DNA of 64,000 nt from NCBI RefSeq assembly GCF_026000375.1, contig NZ_AP026708.1, positions 1,490,501 through 1,554,500 on the forward strand. The letters run 5' to 3'. The translations under genes and the position numbers were made by a program. The notes under the pieces are model-generated. The model saw nothing but the letters and a program-made list of their open reading frames with translations. It had not been told where the DNA came from and did no database searches. Below are positions 31,859-40,698 of this stretch, in pieces. How positions within the stretch are numbered: position 1 is the stretch's first letter; each line of letters opens with the position of its first letter. The stretch comes from Pseudodesulfovibrio portus (GTDB lineage: Bacteria > Desulfobacterota > Desulfovibrionia > Desulfovibrionales > Desulfovibrionaceae).

Positions 31859-33418
31859 CTATTCGGTACGGACGATCTTGATCTTGGCCTTGGGCCTCAG
31901 TTCGTACATGTCGGGCCGCCGCTCGTGAAGGGGCCTGACGCTGCCGAATTCGCGCACCTGCGACAGGCTGGCGAAGTCGAGATCCGCGATGACCACGGTC
32001 TCCACGCCGGGGTCCGCCTCGCCGTTCAGGGACGGGATGGGGAAGGCGGGGTCGCTGGGGGAAAAAACGGCGGACTGGCCGTAGTTGAGCAGGTACGTCT
32101 TGACGCCGTACAGATTGCCCACGTTGGCCGCGATGACCGTGTAGATGGAATTCTCGATGGCCCGGGCCTGGGCCGTGCACCGCACCCGCATGTAGGCCCG
32201 CTTCTCGTCCGTGCTGAACGGCACGAAGATGGCCTCGGCCCCGGCCAGGGCCAGCAGGCGCGACGTCTCCGGGAACTCGATGTCGTAGCAGACCTGGATG
32301 GCGATGCGCCCGAGCGGCGTCTGAAACACGCTCAGCCCTTCGCCGGGATGGATGCCCCAGTCCTCCCGCTCGCCGGGCGTGATGTGCAGCTTGTCCTGGG
32401 TGTATACGTTGCCCGTGGGCGTGAACAGATGCGCCACGTTGTAGAGCTTTCCGTCGCGCAGGATCGGGTGGGAGCCGCCGATGATATGCAGATTGTATGT
32501 CGTGGCCAGCTCGCGGAACATGTCCAGATACCTGTCCGCCATGCCCGCCAGCTCCAGAACCGCCCGGCGCGAATCCCACTCGGGCGGCATGGTGCTGAAC
32601 ATCTGGGCCGTGAACAGCTCCGGCATAACCAAAAAATGACTGTGATAGGCGTCGGCGGTGGCCACGAAGAACTCCACGGCCTGGCGCATGTCCTCCCATG
32701 ACGCGATCCTGCGCATCTGGTATTGCGCTGCGCAGACGCGGAACTGCCGGACGGTCCTCTTCAGGGGAGAGCCCGCGATCTTGCGCCGCACCGGCTGGAA
32801 GTCCGGGTTGGGCATCTCCAGGAACGTCGAATAATTGAGGCTCGAATCGTCCTGCAACAGGTCGAGAAACACGCCCTTGACGCGGTAGCCCGCCTTGAGA
32901 TGGGCGTTCAGGGCGGAATCCTTGAGCTTGCCCTCCCGGACCAGCTCCACGTATTCCCGGGCCGTCACCCGCCCGGCCTGCTCGTTGTAGTTCATGATCC
33001 GCCCGTGGGCGATCATGCGACTCAGGTTGTACCGTTTCATGATCCGCTTGCGGTGCACGTACATCTTCCCGGCCACGCCCATGCCCCGGTAGTCGGGATG
33101 GACCGCGATGTCGGCCCCGTACAGCGTGTCGCCCGTGGGCGTGTGCGTGCTGAAGGAACCGCCGCCCGTGATCTCGTCATAGCGGTACCAGTCTATGGAG
33201 TCGTCCAGCAGCACGATGATGGACGTGGCATAGCCGACGACCTTGCCGTTCACCTCGGCCAGCACCTGGCCCTCGGGAAACGCAGCGAACTGCATGGCGT
33301 AAATACGTTCGTCATACTGTTCGTCGAAATCGGGATAGGCGGCCCGTTGGCAAGCCACGATGGCGGGGATATCCTCTTCCTTCCAGGGGCGCACCTTGAC
33401 CGTCTTTTTCTCTTTCAT
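31859..33418 (-). CDS. Bifunctional GNAT N-acetyltransferase / carbon-nitrogen hydrolase (nitrilase family)
   Basis: A 519-residue fusion. Residues 1-~210 form a GNAT domain (VRPWKEEDIPAIVACQRAAYPDFDEQYDERIY, then GADIAVHPDYRGMGVAGKMY for acetyl-CoA). The C-terminal ~290 residues are a nitrilase-fold hydrolase with the Glu-Lys-Cys triad in VMPELF, DKLHITPGE and IQVCYDIEFPE. The fusion is known but its substrate is not. I start at the ATG at 33418 with AGGAG upstream. It stands apart from its neighbours by 94 and 121 bp. Confidence 0.9.
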   Translation of the reverse strand: MKEKKTVKVRPWKEEDIPAIVACQRAAYPDFDEQYDERIYAMQFAAFPEGQVLAEVNGKVVGYATSIIVLLDDSIDWYRYDEITGGGSFSTHTPTGDTLYGADIAVHPDYRGMGVAGKMYVHRKRIMKRYNLSRMIAHGRIMNYNEQAGRVTAREYVELVREGKLKDSALNAHLKAGYRVKGVFLDLLQDDSSLNYSTFLEMPNPDFQPVRRKIAGSPLKRTVRQFRVCAAQYQMRRIASWEDMRQAVEFFVATADAYHSHFLVMPELFTAQMFSTMPPEWDSRRAVLELAGMADRYLDMFRELATTYNLHIIGGSHPILRDGKLYNVAHLFTPTGNVYTQDKLHITPGEREDWGIHPGEGLSVFQTPLGRIAIQVCYDIEFPETSRLLALAGAEAIFVPFSTDEKRAYMRVRCTAQARAIENSIYTVIAANVGNLYGVKTYLLNYGQSAVFSPSDPAFPIPSLNGEADPGVETVVIADLDFASLSQVREFGSVRPLHERRPDMYELRPKAKIKIVRTE

Positions 33419-33539
33419 GACCAACTCCTGCCCGCGCCTCATGCGCGGGTGTTACTGAACAACCCAAACATGAATTCCGACCGACCGATCCTCCCGCAGC
33501 CCCCGGCATAACGGGGTTTGCGGGAATTACCGGCGGTCG

Positions 33540-34301
33540 CTATTTGCGGTACATATGCTTGAAATTCTCGTCGTACAAGAGAGATTTTGCGTTTCCTGCG
33601 TCTTCGACGGACTGGCCGGGCAGGATGAGGAATACAGTCTGGCGATTAAAATCGTTTTCACGGGCGGTTACGGCAAGATTGGCGAGGTCGGTCACGACCA
33701 CTTTTTCTTCGGGCCAGCCCACGCGGTAGGCCATGATCGCCAGGGTGAATCCGGCCAGGCCGCCCGCCAGCAGTTCGGACTGCACGCCCTCTGGGTCGCC
33801 CGCCGACAGGTAGATGCACATGGCCGAGCCGTGGGTCGCCAGCTTGCGCAACGCCTCGTTCTCCGGGACCGGCGTCTTCCCGGCGATGCGGGTGAAAATC
33901 AGGGTCTGGGTGACCTCGGGCACGGTGTAGGACCGGCAGGCCGCAGCCGCAGCCGCAAACCCGGCGGTCACGCCGGGCACCACCGCGTAGTCCACCCCGT
34001 CGCGGTCGAGCAGTTCCATCTGCTCGCGGATGGCCCCGTACAGGGCGGGGTCGCCGGTATGGACCCGGGCCACCATGCCGCCCTTGCGCACGGTCTCCAT
34101 CATCAATGCATGCGTTTCGTCGAGATTGAGCGGTGCGGAGTCCGCCACCTTTGCCCCTTCCTTGGCCCCGGCCACCACCTGCGCGGGGACCAACGACCCG
34201 GCATAGAGCACCAAGTCAGCCTCGGCGATGAGCCGCTGGCCCTTGACGGTCAGCAGTTCCGGATCGCCCGGACCGGCGCCTATGAACCAGACCCGTGCCA
34301 T
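33540..34301 (-). CDS. cbiF: Precorrin-4 / cobalt-precorrin-4 C11-methyltransferase (CbiF/CobM)
   Basis: A 253-residue SAM-dependent corrin methyltransferase that methylates C11. VWFIGAGPGDPELLTVKGQRLI, VLYAGSLVP, ARVHTGDPALYGAIREQMELLDRDGVDYAVVPGVTAGFAAAAAACRSYTVPEVTQTLIFTR and AMCIYLSAGDP are family blocks. I start at the ATG at 34301, which shares a base with the TGA of the exonuclease gene (TGATG), so translation is coupled to an apparently unrelated gene. Confidence 0.95.
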   Translation of the reverse strand: MARVWFIGAGPGDPELLTVKGQRLIAEADLVLYAGSLVPAQVVAGAKEGAKVADSAPLNLDETHALMMETVRKGGMVARVHTGDPALYGAIREQMELLDRDGVDYAVVPGVTAGFAAAAAACRSYTVPEVTQTLIFTRIAGKTPVPENEALRKLATHGSAMCIYLSAGDPEGVQSELLAGGLAGFTLAIMAYRVGWPEEKVVVTDLANLAVTARENDFNRQTVFLILPGQSVEDAGNAKSLLYDENFKHMYRK

Positions 34302-34834
34302 CACTTCACCTTGCCCAGGAAGCCGGGATTTTCCCTGAATCCGTTGACCGCGATGAGCGCGCACGCCTCGGCGTCCGAGGCCGCGTTGTGGTGATCGAGT
34401 TCGATGCCCAGGTGCTCGCAGACCGCCGGGAGCTTGTTGCAGGCCAGCTCCCAGGTCTTGCGCGCCAACTGGACGGTGCACAGGAACGGCTGCTCCGGCG
34501 CGTCCCAGCCCGCCTCCTTGCAGCAGGTGTGCAGCACGGACTTATCAAAGGACGCATTGTGGGCCACGATGAAATCGGCACCCGCGAACATCGGCTCCAG
34601 CTCCGGCCACAAATCCCCGAAGGAGGGCTCGTCGCACACGTCCGACCAGTGGATGCCGTGCACGCGCACGCAAAACGGATTGAACTTCTTGCGCGGCGGC
34701 CGGATCAGCCGGTAGTCCCGGGCCACGATCTCGCCCTGGTCCACCACCACGATGCCCACCGCGCAAGCCGAGTCCCGCCTGGGATCGGCAGTCTCGAAAT
34801 CAATGGCCACGAACCGTACGTCTTCTAACTGCAT
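34301..34834 (-). CDS. DnaQ-like 3'-5' exonuclease
   Basis: A 177-residue DEDDh exonuclease domain (RNase T / DNA polymerase III epsilon-like). FVAIDFETADPRRDSA has the first Asp-Glu pair, FIVAHNASFDKSVL the second Asp, and LDHHNAASDAEACALIAV the catalytic His-Asp. It degrades single-stranded nucleic acid ends or acts in proofreading; the substrate is not set. The SD (GGAGGCATC) is supplied by the end of the intergenic repeat that begins just upstream. Translation is coupled to cbiF. Confidence 0.9.
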   Translation of the reverse strand: MQLEDVRFVAIDFETADPRRDSACAVGIVVVDQGEIVARDYRLIRPPRKKFNPFCVRVHGIHWSDVCDEPSFGDLWPELEPMFAGADFIVAHNASFDKSVLHTCCKEAGWDAPEQPFLCTVQLARKTWELACNKLPAVCEHLGIELDHHNAASDAEACALIAVNGFRENPGFLGKVK

Positions 34835-35262
34835 GATGCCTCCGGCGGCCGGGGGAAGGGGAGAGAGAAACCCTTTGAAAAGGGTTATCCCTCTCCCCTT
34901 CCCCCGGACCCCCATCCCCTCTTCTTTCCTAAACTTTTTGTAACCGCTTCGCGGGGAATGTGAATCTCAAAATATTCCTGCCGTTTCCTAACCCGGTATC
35001 AAACGCCACCACACGGATTTCGGTTGCCGAATGCCGGGAGTTGTGGCGTGGGCACTGTCCCGAAGGGTTCGCCTCGGGCAACTTGTTTGCGCGCCGAAGC
35101 TGCCAGGGGCGAACACTTCGGGACATTCCATGACCTGCTCCCCCGCACCCGCGCACCCCTCGCAGCAAGGCGACCCAAAAAGCTTTGGAGGGTCCAGGGA
35201 ACCTTTCTCGAAAGGTTCCCTGGTCGCGCCGAAGGCGACCCCCGGCAGGGCCGCCGGAGGCC
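34835..35262. repeat. Dispersed structured intergenic element, copy A (428 bp)
   Basis: This fills the gap between the exonuclease and purN genes and holds no gene. It is bounded by GATGCCTCCGGCGGCC (34835-34850) and the inverted GGCCGCCGGAGGCC (35249-35262). Each end carries an inward module: a long hairpin (34849-34907; 35194-35223), then GGACCC, then AAAGCTTTTTG or AAACTTTTTG (34931-34940). The centre has TCAAACGCCACCAC (34999-35012) and GTGGCGTGGGCACTG (35043-35057), shared with copy C. The left end gives the SD of the exonuclease gene; the right end touches the purN stop. Confidence 0.8.
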
Positions 35263-35264
35263 CC

Positions 35265-35969
35265 CTAAAATCCTTCTTCCAGGGGCGGCCAGACCAGCGC
35301 CCTCGTCTCCTGCTCGACGTCTGCCAAAGGCTGCTCGGCCAGCCGCTTGCCAGCCGGTTTCAAGCGCACGAACCTGCCGTCCAGTTCCAGACGGTCCTCG
35401 GCCAGCCATTGCAGGGCCTGGGGAAAGACGCGGTGTTCGAGCTTGAGAATGCGCGGTCCCAGCTCATCGCCGGTTTCGCCCGCCAGGGCGGGTACGGCGG
35501 CCTGGATGATGATCGGGCCGTGGTCAGTCTTTTCATCCACGAAATGCACGGTGCAGCCGGAAATCTTCACGCCGTAGTCGGCGGCGTCGGGCTGGCCGTG
35601 CGCGCCGGGGAAGCTCGGCAGCAGGGCCGGATGGATGTTGATCACCCGGTTCTCGAAGGCGGACAGGAACACCGGGGTGATGATGCGCATGAACCCGGCC
35701 AGGACCACCGCGCCGGAGCTGTCCACGCCCGCGTCGTTGATGGCCTTGACCATGTCGGCGTCGAACGCCTCGCGGGTGGCGTAATCGGTGTGCAGCAGCA
35801 CCTTGTGCGGGATATTGTGCTTTTTGGCCCGCTCCAGGCCGTAGGCGTCACCCTTGTTGGACACGACGAGCCGGATGTCCACGTCCAGGGCACCCTGTTC
35901 AACGCGGTCGATGATGGACTGGAGGTTGGACCCGCCCCCTGAAACGAGGACGGCTATGGGCAGCGGCAT
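35265..35969 (-). CDS. purN: Phosphoribosylglycinamide formyltransferase
   Basis: PurN adds the formyl group of 10-formyltetrahydrofolate to GAR in purine synthesis. The protein has 234 residues. IAVLVSGGGSNLQSIID, VVLAGFMRIITPVFLSAFENRVINIHPALLPSFPGAHG (the HPALLPSF block with catalytic Asn and His) and GCTVHFVDEKTDHGPIIIQAAVP fit. CAAGGAGC precedes the ATG. The tail LVWPPLEEGF extends about 20 residues past E. coli PurN. The stop lies directly beside repeat copy A. Confidence 0.96.
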   Translation of the reverse strand: MPLPIAVLVSGGGSNLQSIIDRVEQGALDVDIRLVVSNKGDAYGLERAKKHNIPHKVLLHTDYATREAFDADMVKAINDAGVDSSGAVVLAGFMRIITPVFLSAFENRVINIHPALLPSFPGAHGQPDAADYGVKISGCTVHFVDEKTDHGPIIIQAAVPALAGETGDELGPRILKLEHRVFPQALQWLAEDRLELDGRFVRLKPAGKRLAEQPLADVEQETRALVWPPLEEGF

Positions 35970-36056
35970 GGAAGCTCCTTGGTGAATAATCTCTTTTGGC
36001 CCGTTGTCCGAATGTGGCTCTTTTCCAGAGCTTAATCAAGGGGGCGGACAACGGAA

Positions 36057-36084
36057 AGGGCCTCAACCGAGTGGCTGAGGCCCT
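36057..36084 (-). terminator. Hairpin after cobA-hemD
   Basis: AGGGCCTCA (36057-36065) and TGAGGCCCT (36076-36084) form a 9-bp stem with a 10-base loop, 16 bp past the cobA-hemD stop on the minus strand. The following T-run is short (TTTCCGTT). Confidence 0.6.
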
Positions 36085-36099
36085 GTCGGATTCATCGGA

Positions 36100-37608
36100 C
36101 TAACCCGCGTCCCTGACTAGTTCGGCCACCAGGCCGGGGATGGTGTATTCGTCGGGCTCGATGGCCGGGGTGAAGCCGAACCGTTTCACGGTCTCGGTGG
36201 TCACCGGGCCGATGGACGCGATCTTCACGTCCGGATATTTCCTGAACACATCGGGGTCCACCAGGTCGAAGAAATTCTCGACCGTGGATGAGGAGGTGAA
36301 GGTCACGTATTGGATGTCGCCGTTGTCAAGCGCGGCCACTATCTCGTCGCCGGTGGCCTGGACCAGCTTGGTCTCGTAGACCGGCAGGACCGTGACGTTG
36401 CAGCCCGCTTCCTTGAGCTCCCTGGGGAGCACCTCGCGGGCGACCTTGGCCCGGGGGATGAGCACGTCCGCGCCCTGGATGCCGCGCTCCAGCAGTCCCT
36501 TGACCACGTGCTCGGCCACGTACTTCTCGGGGACGAAGTCCGGCTCGATGCCGCGTTCGCGCAGGGCGTCCGCCGTTGCCGGGCCGATGGCCGCGATCTG
36601 CATGCCGCCGAAGATGCGCGAATCCAGACCGATCTCTTTTAACTGCTGCCAGAAGAACTTCACGCCGTTGACCGAGGTGAACACGGTCCACTGGTAGCGG
36701 GCGAGCTGGAGGATGGCGGTCTCCACGTCCACGTAGTCGCTCAACGGCTCGACCCTGATGGTCGGAAACTCGTGAACGCACGCGCCGTGGCCGCGCAGGA
36801 TGTCGACCAGCCCGGACGCCTGTTCGCGGGCGCGGGTCACGACCACGCCCTGGCCGAGCATGGGCTTCTTCTCGAACCAGCCGAGCTTGTCGTGCAGACC
36901 GCACACGCCGCCCACGATGATGATGGACGGGGCCTTCCAGTCCCGCGCCCTGGCCTCCTCGGCCACGTTTTCGAGCGTGGACACAAAGGACGTCTGGTTG
37001 CACCGGGTGCCCCAGCGCACCAGGGCCACCGGGGTGTCGGGAGCGCGGCCGTTGTCCATGAGATTTTTGGCGATCATGGGCAGGTTGCCCACGCCCATGT
37101 AGAAGACCAGGGTGGAGTTGGACCGGCCGTACACGGACCAGTTGTTGCCCGACTCTTCCTTGGTCGGGTCCTCGTGGCCGGTGATGAAGCAGACGCTGGT
37201 GGTGTGGTCGCGGTGGGTGACCGGGATGCCCGCGTAGGCCGGAGCGGCCACGCCCGCGGTGATGCCGGGCACCACCTCGAAATCGATGCCCGCTTCCACA
37301 AGCTCCTCGCCCTCTTCCCCGCCGCGCCCGAAAACGTACGGGTCGCCGCCCTTGAGACGGCAGACGATCTTGCCGGACCGGGACTTCTCCACGATCAGGT
37401 CGTTGATCTTGTCCTGGGGCAGGGTATGGTCGCCGCCCTTTTTGCCCACATACAAAATCTCGCACTCCGGCTTGCACCACTTCAGGAAGTCGGCGTTGGC
37501 CAGATAGTCGTAGATCATGATGTCGCAGGTCTCGATGATCTCCTTGGCGCGCAGGGTGAGCATGCCCGGATCGCCGGGACCGGCTCCGACGAGGAATACG
37601 TTTGCCAT
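36100..37608 (-). CDS. cobA-hemD: Uroporphyrinogen-III C-methyltransferase / uroporphyrinogen-III synthase fusion
   Basis: A 502-residue fusion. CobA (residues 1-~250) has FLVGAGPGDPGMLTLRAKEII, CRLKGGDPYVFGRGGEE, VVPGITAGVAAPAYAGIPVTHRD and PVALVRWGT. The C-terminal ~250 residues are HemD (VVVTRAREQASGLVDILRG ... FTSVNGVKFFW ... IGPATADALRERGIEPDFVPE ... IASIGPVTTETVKRFG). Together they make uroporphyrinogen III and its dimethyl form precorrin-2, the branch point to siroheme, haem and cobalamin. I start at the ATG at 37608, where GGAGGC from the end of repeat copy B acts as the SD. Confidence 0.96.
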   Translation of the reverse strand: MANVFLVGAGPGDPGMLTLRAKEIIETCDIMIYDYLANADFLKWCKPECEILYVGKKGGDHTLPQDKINDLIVEKSRSGKIVCRLKGGDPYVFGRGGEEGEELVEAGIDFEVVPGITAGVAAPAYAGIPVTHRDHTTSVCFITGHEDPTKEESGNNWSVYGRSNSTLVFYMGVGNLPMIAKNLMDNGRAPDTPVALVRWGTRCNQTSFVSTLENVAEEARARDWKAPSIIIVGGVCGLHDKLGWFEKKPMLGQGVVVTRAREQASGLVDILRGHGACVHEFPTIRVEPLSDYVDVETAILQLARYQWTVFTSVNGVKFFWQQLKEIGLDSRIFGGMQIAAIGPATADALRERGIEPDFVPEKYVAEHVVKGLLERGIQGADVLIPRAKVAREVLPRELKEAGCNVTVLPVYETKLVQATGDEIVAALDNGDIQYVTFTSSSTVENFFDLVDPDVFRKYPDVKIASIGPVTTETVKRFGFTPAIEPDEYTIPGLVAELVRDAG

Positions 37609-37616
37609 ATCAGTTT

Positions 37617-37887
37617 GCCTCCGGCGGCCGGGGGAAGGGGAGAGAGAAACCCTTTGAAAAGGGTTGTCCCTCTCCCCTTCCCCCGGACCCCCATCCCCTC
37701 TTCCTTCCCAAACTTTTTGTCGCCGCTTCGCGGTGTTCGGGGTGAGTGGGGAGTCTGGGTTGTTATCGCTAGGGCGACGAGTCCGCCGCCATCTCAATCC
37801 AGCTTGGCCTTCCATCCTTTCAGGCGGCGCGCCAAAAAGTTCTGGAAGGGGGTCCGGGGGAAACCTCTTTCAAGAGGTTTCCCCCGG
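37617..37887. repeat. Dispersed structured intergenic element, copy B (271 bp)
   Basis: Lies between cobA-hemD and valS; no gene inside. The left module is nearly identical to copy A: GCCTCCGGCGGCC (37617-37629), hairpin 37628-37686, GGACCCCC, AAACTTTTTG (37710-37719). The right end has an inverted module: a perfect 16-bp hairpin (arms 37854-37869 and 37872-37887), GGACC, and CAAAAAGTT at 37833-37841, which on the minus strand reads hairpin then AACTTTTTG and sits 14 bp past the valS stop. The central TCAAACGCCACC block of copies A and C is missing. Confidence 0.78.
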
Positions 37888-37900
37888 ATTGCTTGTCAAT

Positions 37901-40567
37901 CTATCCCATGACCGACTCAAGGCGGGCCTTGAGTTGGGTGAGTTTTGTCTTCTCTTCTTCCATCTCGGCGAGCTTCTTCTTTTCGCCTTCCACCACGGCC
38001 TCGGGGGCGTTGTTCACGAAGCCGGGGTTCTTGAGCTTGCCGGAAACGCCCTTCATGGTCTTTTCGAGCTTGGCCAGGTTCTTGTCCAGCCGGGCCAGTT
38101 CGGACTCGAAGTCCACCACGCCGGTAAGGGGCACGGACAGCTCGTTGCCCTGGACCACGGCTGCGCCGGACGCCTTGGGCGCGGTCACGTCGGGGCCGAT
38201 GGTGATATTCTCGATGCGGGCCAGGGACTTGATGAGGTCCATGTTGGCTTCGAGCACGGCCTTGTCTTCGTCCGAGACCGTCTTGATGAGCAGGTCGAGC
38301 TTCTTGGCCGGTTCGATGAGCAGTTCGGTGCGGATGTTCCGGGTGCCGGAGACCACGCCCATGAACAGCTCCATGTCCCTGACCGCCTTGTCGTTCAGGC
38401 AGGCCGGGCGCAGGGCCGGGAATTCCAGGGTGGCGATGTCCTCGCTTCGGTCGTCCCCGGCGGGCCTCGGCAGCACGTTCCAGATTTCCTGGGTGATGAA
38501 CGGGGTCACCGGGTGGAGCAGGACCATGGTCTCGGACAGGACCGTCCAGAGCACGGCCTGGGTACGCGCCTTGGCCTCCTCGTCCTCGCCGTACAGGGCG
38601 GGCTTGACCATCTCCAGATACCAGTCGCAGAATTCAGACCAGATGAACTTGTAGAGCGTCTGGGCGATCTCGTTGAACCGGTATTCCTCGGTGGCCTGGG
38701 CAATGGACGCCTTGACCTCTTCCAGACGGTGCAGAATCCATTGATCGGCCAGACCGGCGGCCTGGGTGAAGTCCACCGCCGGAATCTCGTCCGGCAGATT
38801 CATCATGGCGAACCGGGTGGCGTTCCAGATTTTGTTCATGAAATGCTTGTAGCCCTCGATGCGCTGCTCCGAGAGCTTGATGTCCCGGCCCATGGCCGCG
38901 AAGCTGGTCAGGGTGAAACGCAGGGCGTCGGCCCCGTACTTCTTGATCATGTCCAGGGGGTCGATGACGTTGCCCGTGGACTTACTCATCTTCTTGCCCT
39001 TCTCGTCGCGGACCAGGGCGTGGATGTAGACGTGGTTGAACGGCACCTGCGCCTTGAACTGGAGGCCCATCATCATCATGCGGGCCACCCAGAAGAACAG
39101 GATGTCGAAACCGGTCACCAGGCAGGAGGTCGGGTAGTACTTGGCCAGCTCCCTGGTGTCGTCGGGCCAGCCCAGGGTCGAGAACGGCCACAGCGCGGAC
39201 GAGAACCAGGTGTCAAGGACGTCTTCGTCGCGCTCAATTTTGGCGGAGCCGCACTTGGTGCACTCGGTGGGATCGTCCATGGCCACGATCAGCTCGCCGC
39301 ACTCCTCGCAGGTCCAGGCCGGGATGCGGTGGCCCCACCATATCTGGCGGGAGATGCACCAGTCGCGGATTTCGTCCAGCCACTGGTAGTACGTCTTGGT
39401 CCAGTGCTCGGGGAAAATCTGGGTGTCTGCGGGAACGGCGGCGCGCGCCTTCTCGGCCAGGGGCTTCATGGACACGAACCACTGGGTGGACACGTGCGGC
39501 TCGATCACGGACTTGCACCGGTAGCAGACGCCAACCTTGTGGTCGTGGTCCTCGATGGACACCAACTGGCCGAGTTCGTCCAGCTCCTCCAAAATAACTT
39601 TGCGGGCCTCTTCGGTGGTCATGCCCCGGTACTTCTCGGGCGCGTTCTCGTTGAGGATGCCGTCCTCGTCCAGCACGGACAGGACCTCGAGGCCGTGCTT
39701 GCGGCCCAGCTCCCAGTCGTTCATGTCGTGGGCGGGCGTGACCTTGAGGCAGCCGGTGCCGAACTCGATGTCCACGTAGGTGTCGCCGATGATGGGCAGC
39801 TCGCGGCCCACGATGGGCAGGATGGCGGTCTTGCCGATCAGATGATTGAACCGGTCGTCTTCGGGGTTCACGGCAATGGCCGTGTCGCCGAGCATGGTCT
39901 CCGGGCGGGTGGTGGCCACGGTCAGGTCGCCGGAGCCGTCGGCCAGCTTGTACTTGATGTGGTGGAGCTTGCCCGGCTTGGGCTCGTGCTCGACCTCGTC
40001 GTCGGCCAGGGCGGTGTGGCAGCGGTTGCACCAGTTGATGATGTAGTCGCCCTTGTAGATCAGCCCCTGCTCGAAGAGCTCGACAAAGACCTTGCGCACG
40101 GCCTTGGCCCGCTGGTCGTCAAAGGTGAAGCACTCGCGGGTCCAGTCCACGGATGCGCCCATGCGCCGGATCTGGCTCAGGATGTGGTCGCCCTTCTCCT
40201 GCTTCCACTCCCAGACGCGCTCGATGAACTTCTCGCGGCCCAGGTCGTGACGGGTGAGGCCCTCTTCCTTGAGCTGACGCTCGACCACGTTCTGGGTGGC
40301 GATGCCCGCGTGGTCGGTGCCCGGCACCCACAGGACGTTCTTGCCCTGCTGGCGGTTGAAGCGGCAGAGGATGTCCTGGAGCGTCAGGTTCAGGGCGTGG
40401 CCCATGTGCAGGACGCCGGTGACGTTGGGCGGCGGGATGACGATGGAGTAGGACTCGCCCGGGCCGTCGGGATCAGGGCTGAAGGTCTTGCTGTCTTCCC
40501 AGTGATTTTCCCATTTTTCTTCGACATCCCAGGGCTCATACGCCTTGGCCAGTTCCTTTCGAGCCAT
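37901..40567 (-). CDS. valS: Valyl-tRNA synthetase
   Basis: ValRS, 888 residues, a class I synthetase. Near the N-terminus is PPPNVTGVLHMGHALN (the HIGH motif as HMGH), then WVPGTDHAGIATQ. The editing domain lies in the middle (AVNPEDDRFNHLIGKTAILPIVGRELP), zinc-like Cys pairs occur in WTCEECGELIV and CTKCGSAK, and KGKKMSKSTGNVIDP is the KMSKS loop. The C-terminal ~80 residues form the family coiled coil (LARLDKNLAKLEKTMKGVSGKL). AAGGAAGGAAC precedes the ATG at 40567. Confidence 0.98.
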   Translation of the reverse strand: MARKELAKAYEPWDVEEKWENHWEDSKTFSPDPDGPGESYSIVIPPPNVTGVLHMGHALNLTLQDILCRFNRQQGKNVLWVPGTDHAGIATQNVVERQLKEEGLTRHDLGREKFIERVWEWKQEKGDHILSQIRRMGASVDWTRECFTFDDQRAKAVRKVFVELFEQGLIYKGDYIINWCNRCHTALADDEVEHEPKPGKLHHIKYKLADGSGDLTVATTRPETMLGDTAIAVNPEDDRFNHLIGKTAILPIVGRELPIIGDTYVDIEFGTGCLKVTPAHDMNDWELGRKHGLEVLSVLDEDGILNENAPEKYRGMTTEEARKVILEELDELGQLVSIEDHDHKVGVCYRCKSVIEPHVSTQWFVSMKPLAEKARAAVPADTQIFPEHWTKTYYQWLDEIRDWCISRQIWWGHRIPAWTCEECGELIVAMDDPTECTKCGSAKIERDEDVLDTWFSSALWPFSTLGWPDDTRELAKYYPTSCLVTGFDILFFWVARMMMMGLQFKAQVPFNHVYIHALVRDEKGKKMSKSTGNVIDPLDMIKKYGADALRFTLTSFAAMGRDIKLSEQRIEGYKHFMNKIWNATRFAMMNLPDEIPAVDFTQAAGLADQWILHRLEEVKASIAQATEEYRFNEIAQTLYKFIWSEFCDWYLEMVKPALYGEDEEAKARTQAVLWTVLSETMVLLHPVTPFITQEIWNVLPRPAGDDRSEDIATLEFPALRPACLNDKAVRDMELFMGVVSGTRNIRTELLIEPAKKLDLLIKTVSDEDKAVLEANMDLIKSLARIENITIGPDVTAPKASGAAVVQGNELSVPLTGVVDFESELARLDKNLAKLEKTMKGVSGKLKNPGFVNNAPEAVVEGEKKKLAEMEEEKTKLTQLKARLESVMG

Positions 40568-40698
40568 TGAAGTTCCTTCCTTTATGACGACAAAATGCCG
40601 GCCGAATCGGCCGACGGTCTGAAATTTCGTATGGTTACGCTTGCGCTCATATGCGCCCCTTTGGTAGCGTCGGGCTACCCTTGTCGAGAGAGCCGCAT

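Noticed and set aside
14030-37608. Cobalamin riboswitch near cbi genes
   Set aside because: No B12-box-like conserved core was seen in the short gaps upstream of cbiG, cbiD, cbiET or cobA-hemD; a covariance search would be decisive.
37664-40570. 968-codon plus-strand open frame opposite valS
   Set aside because: It is the antisense of a complete, motif-rich valyl-tRNA synthetase. The long frame comes from high-GC codon bias.
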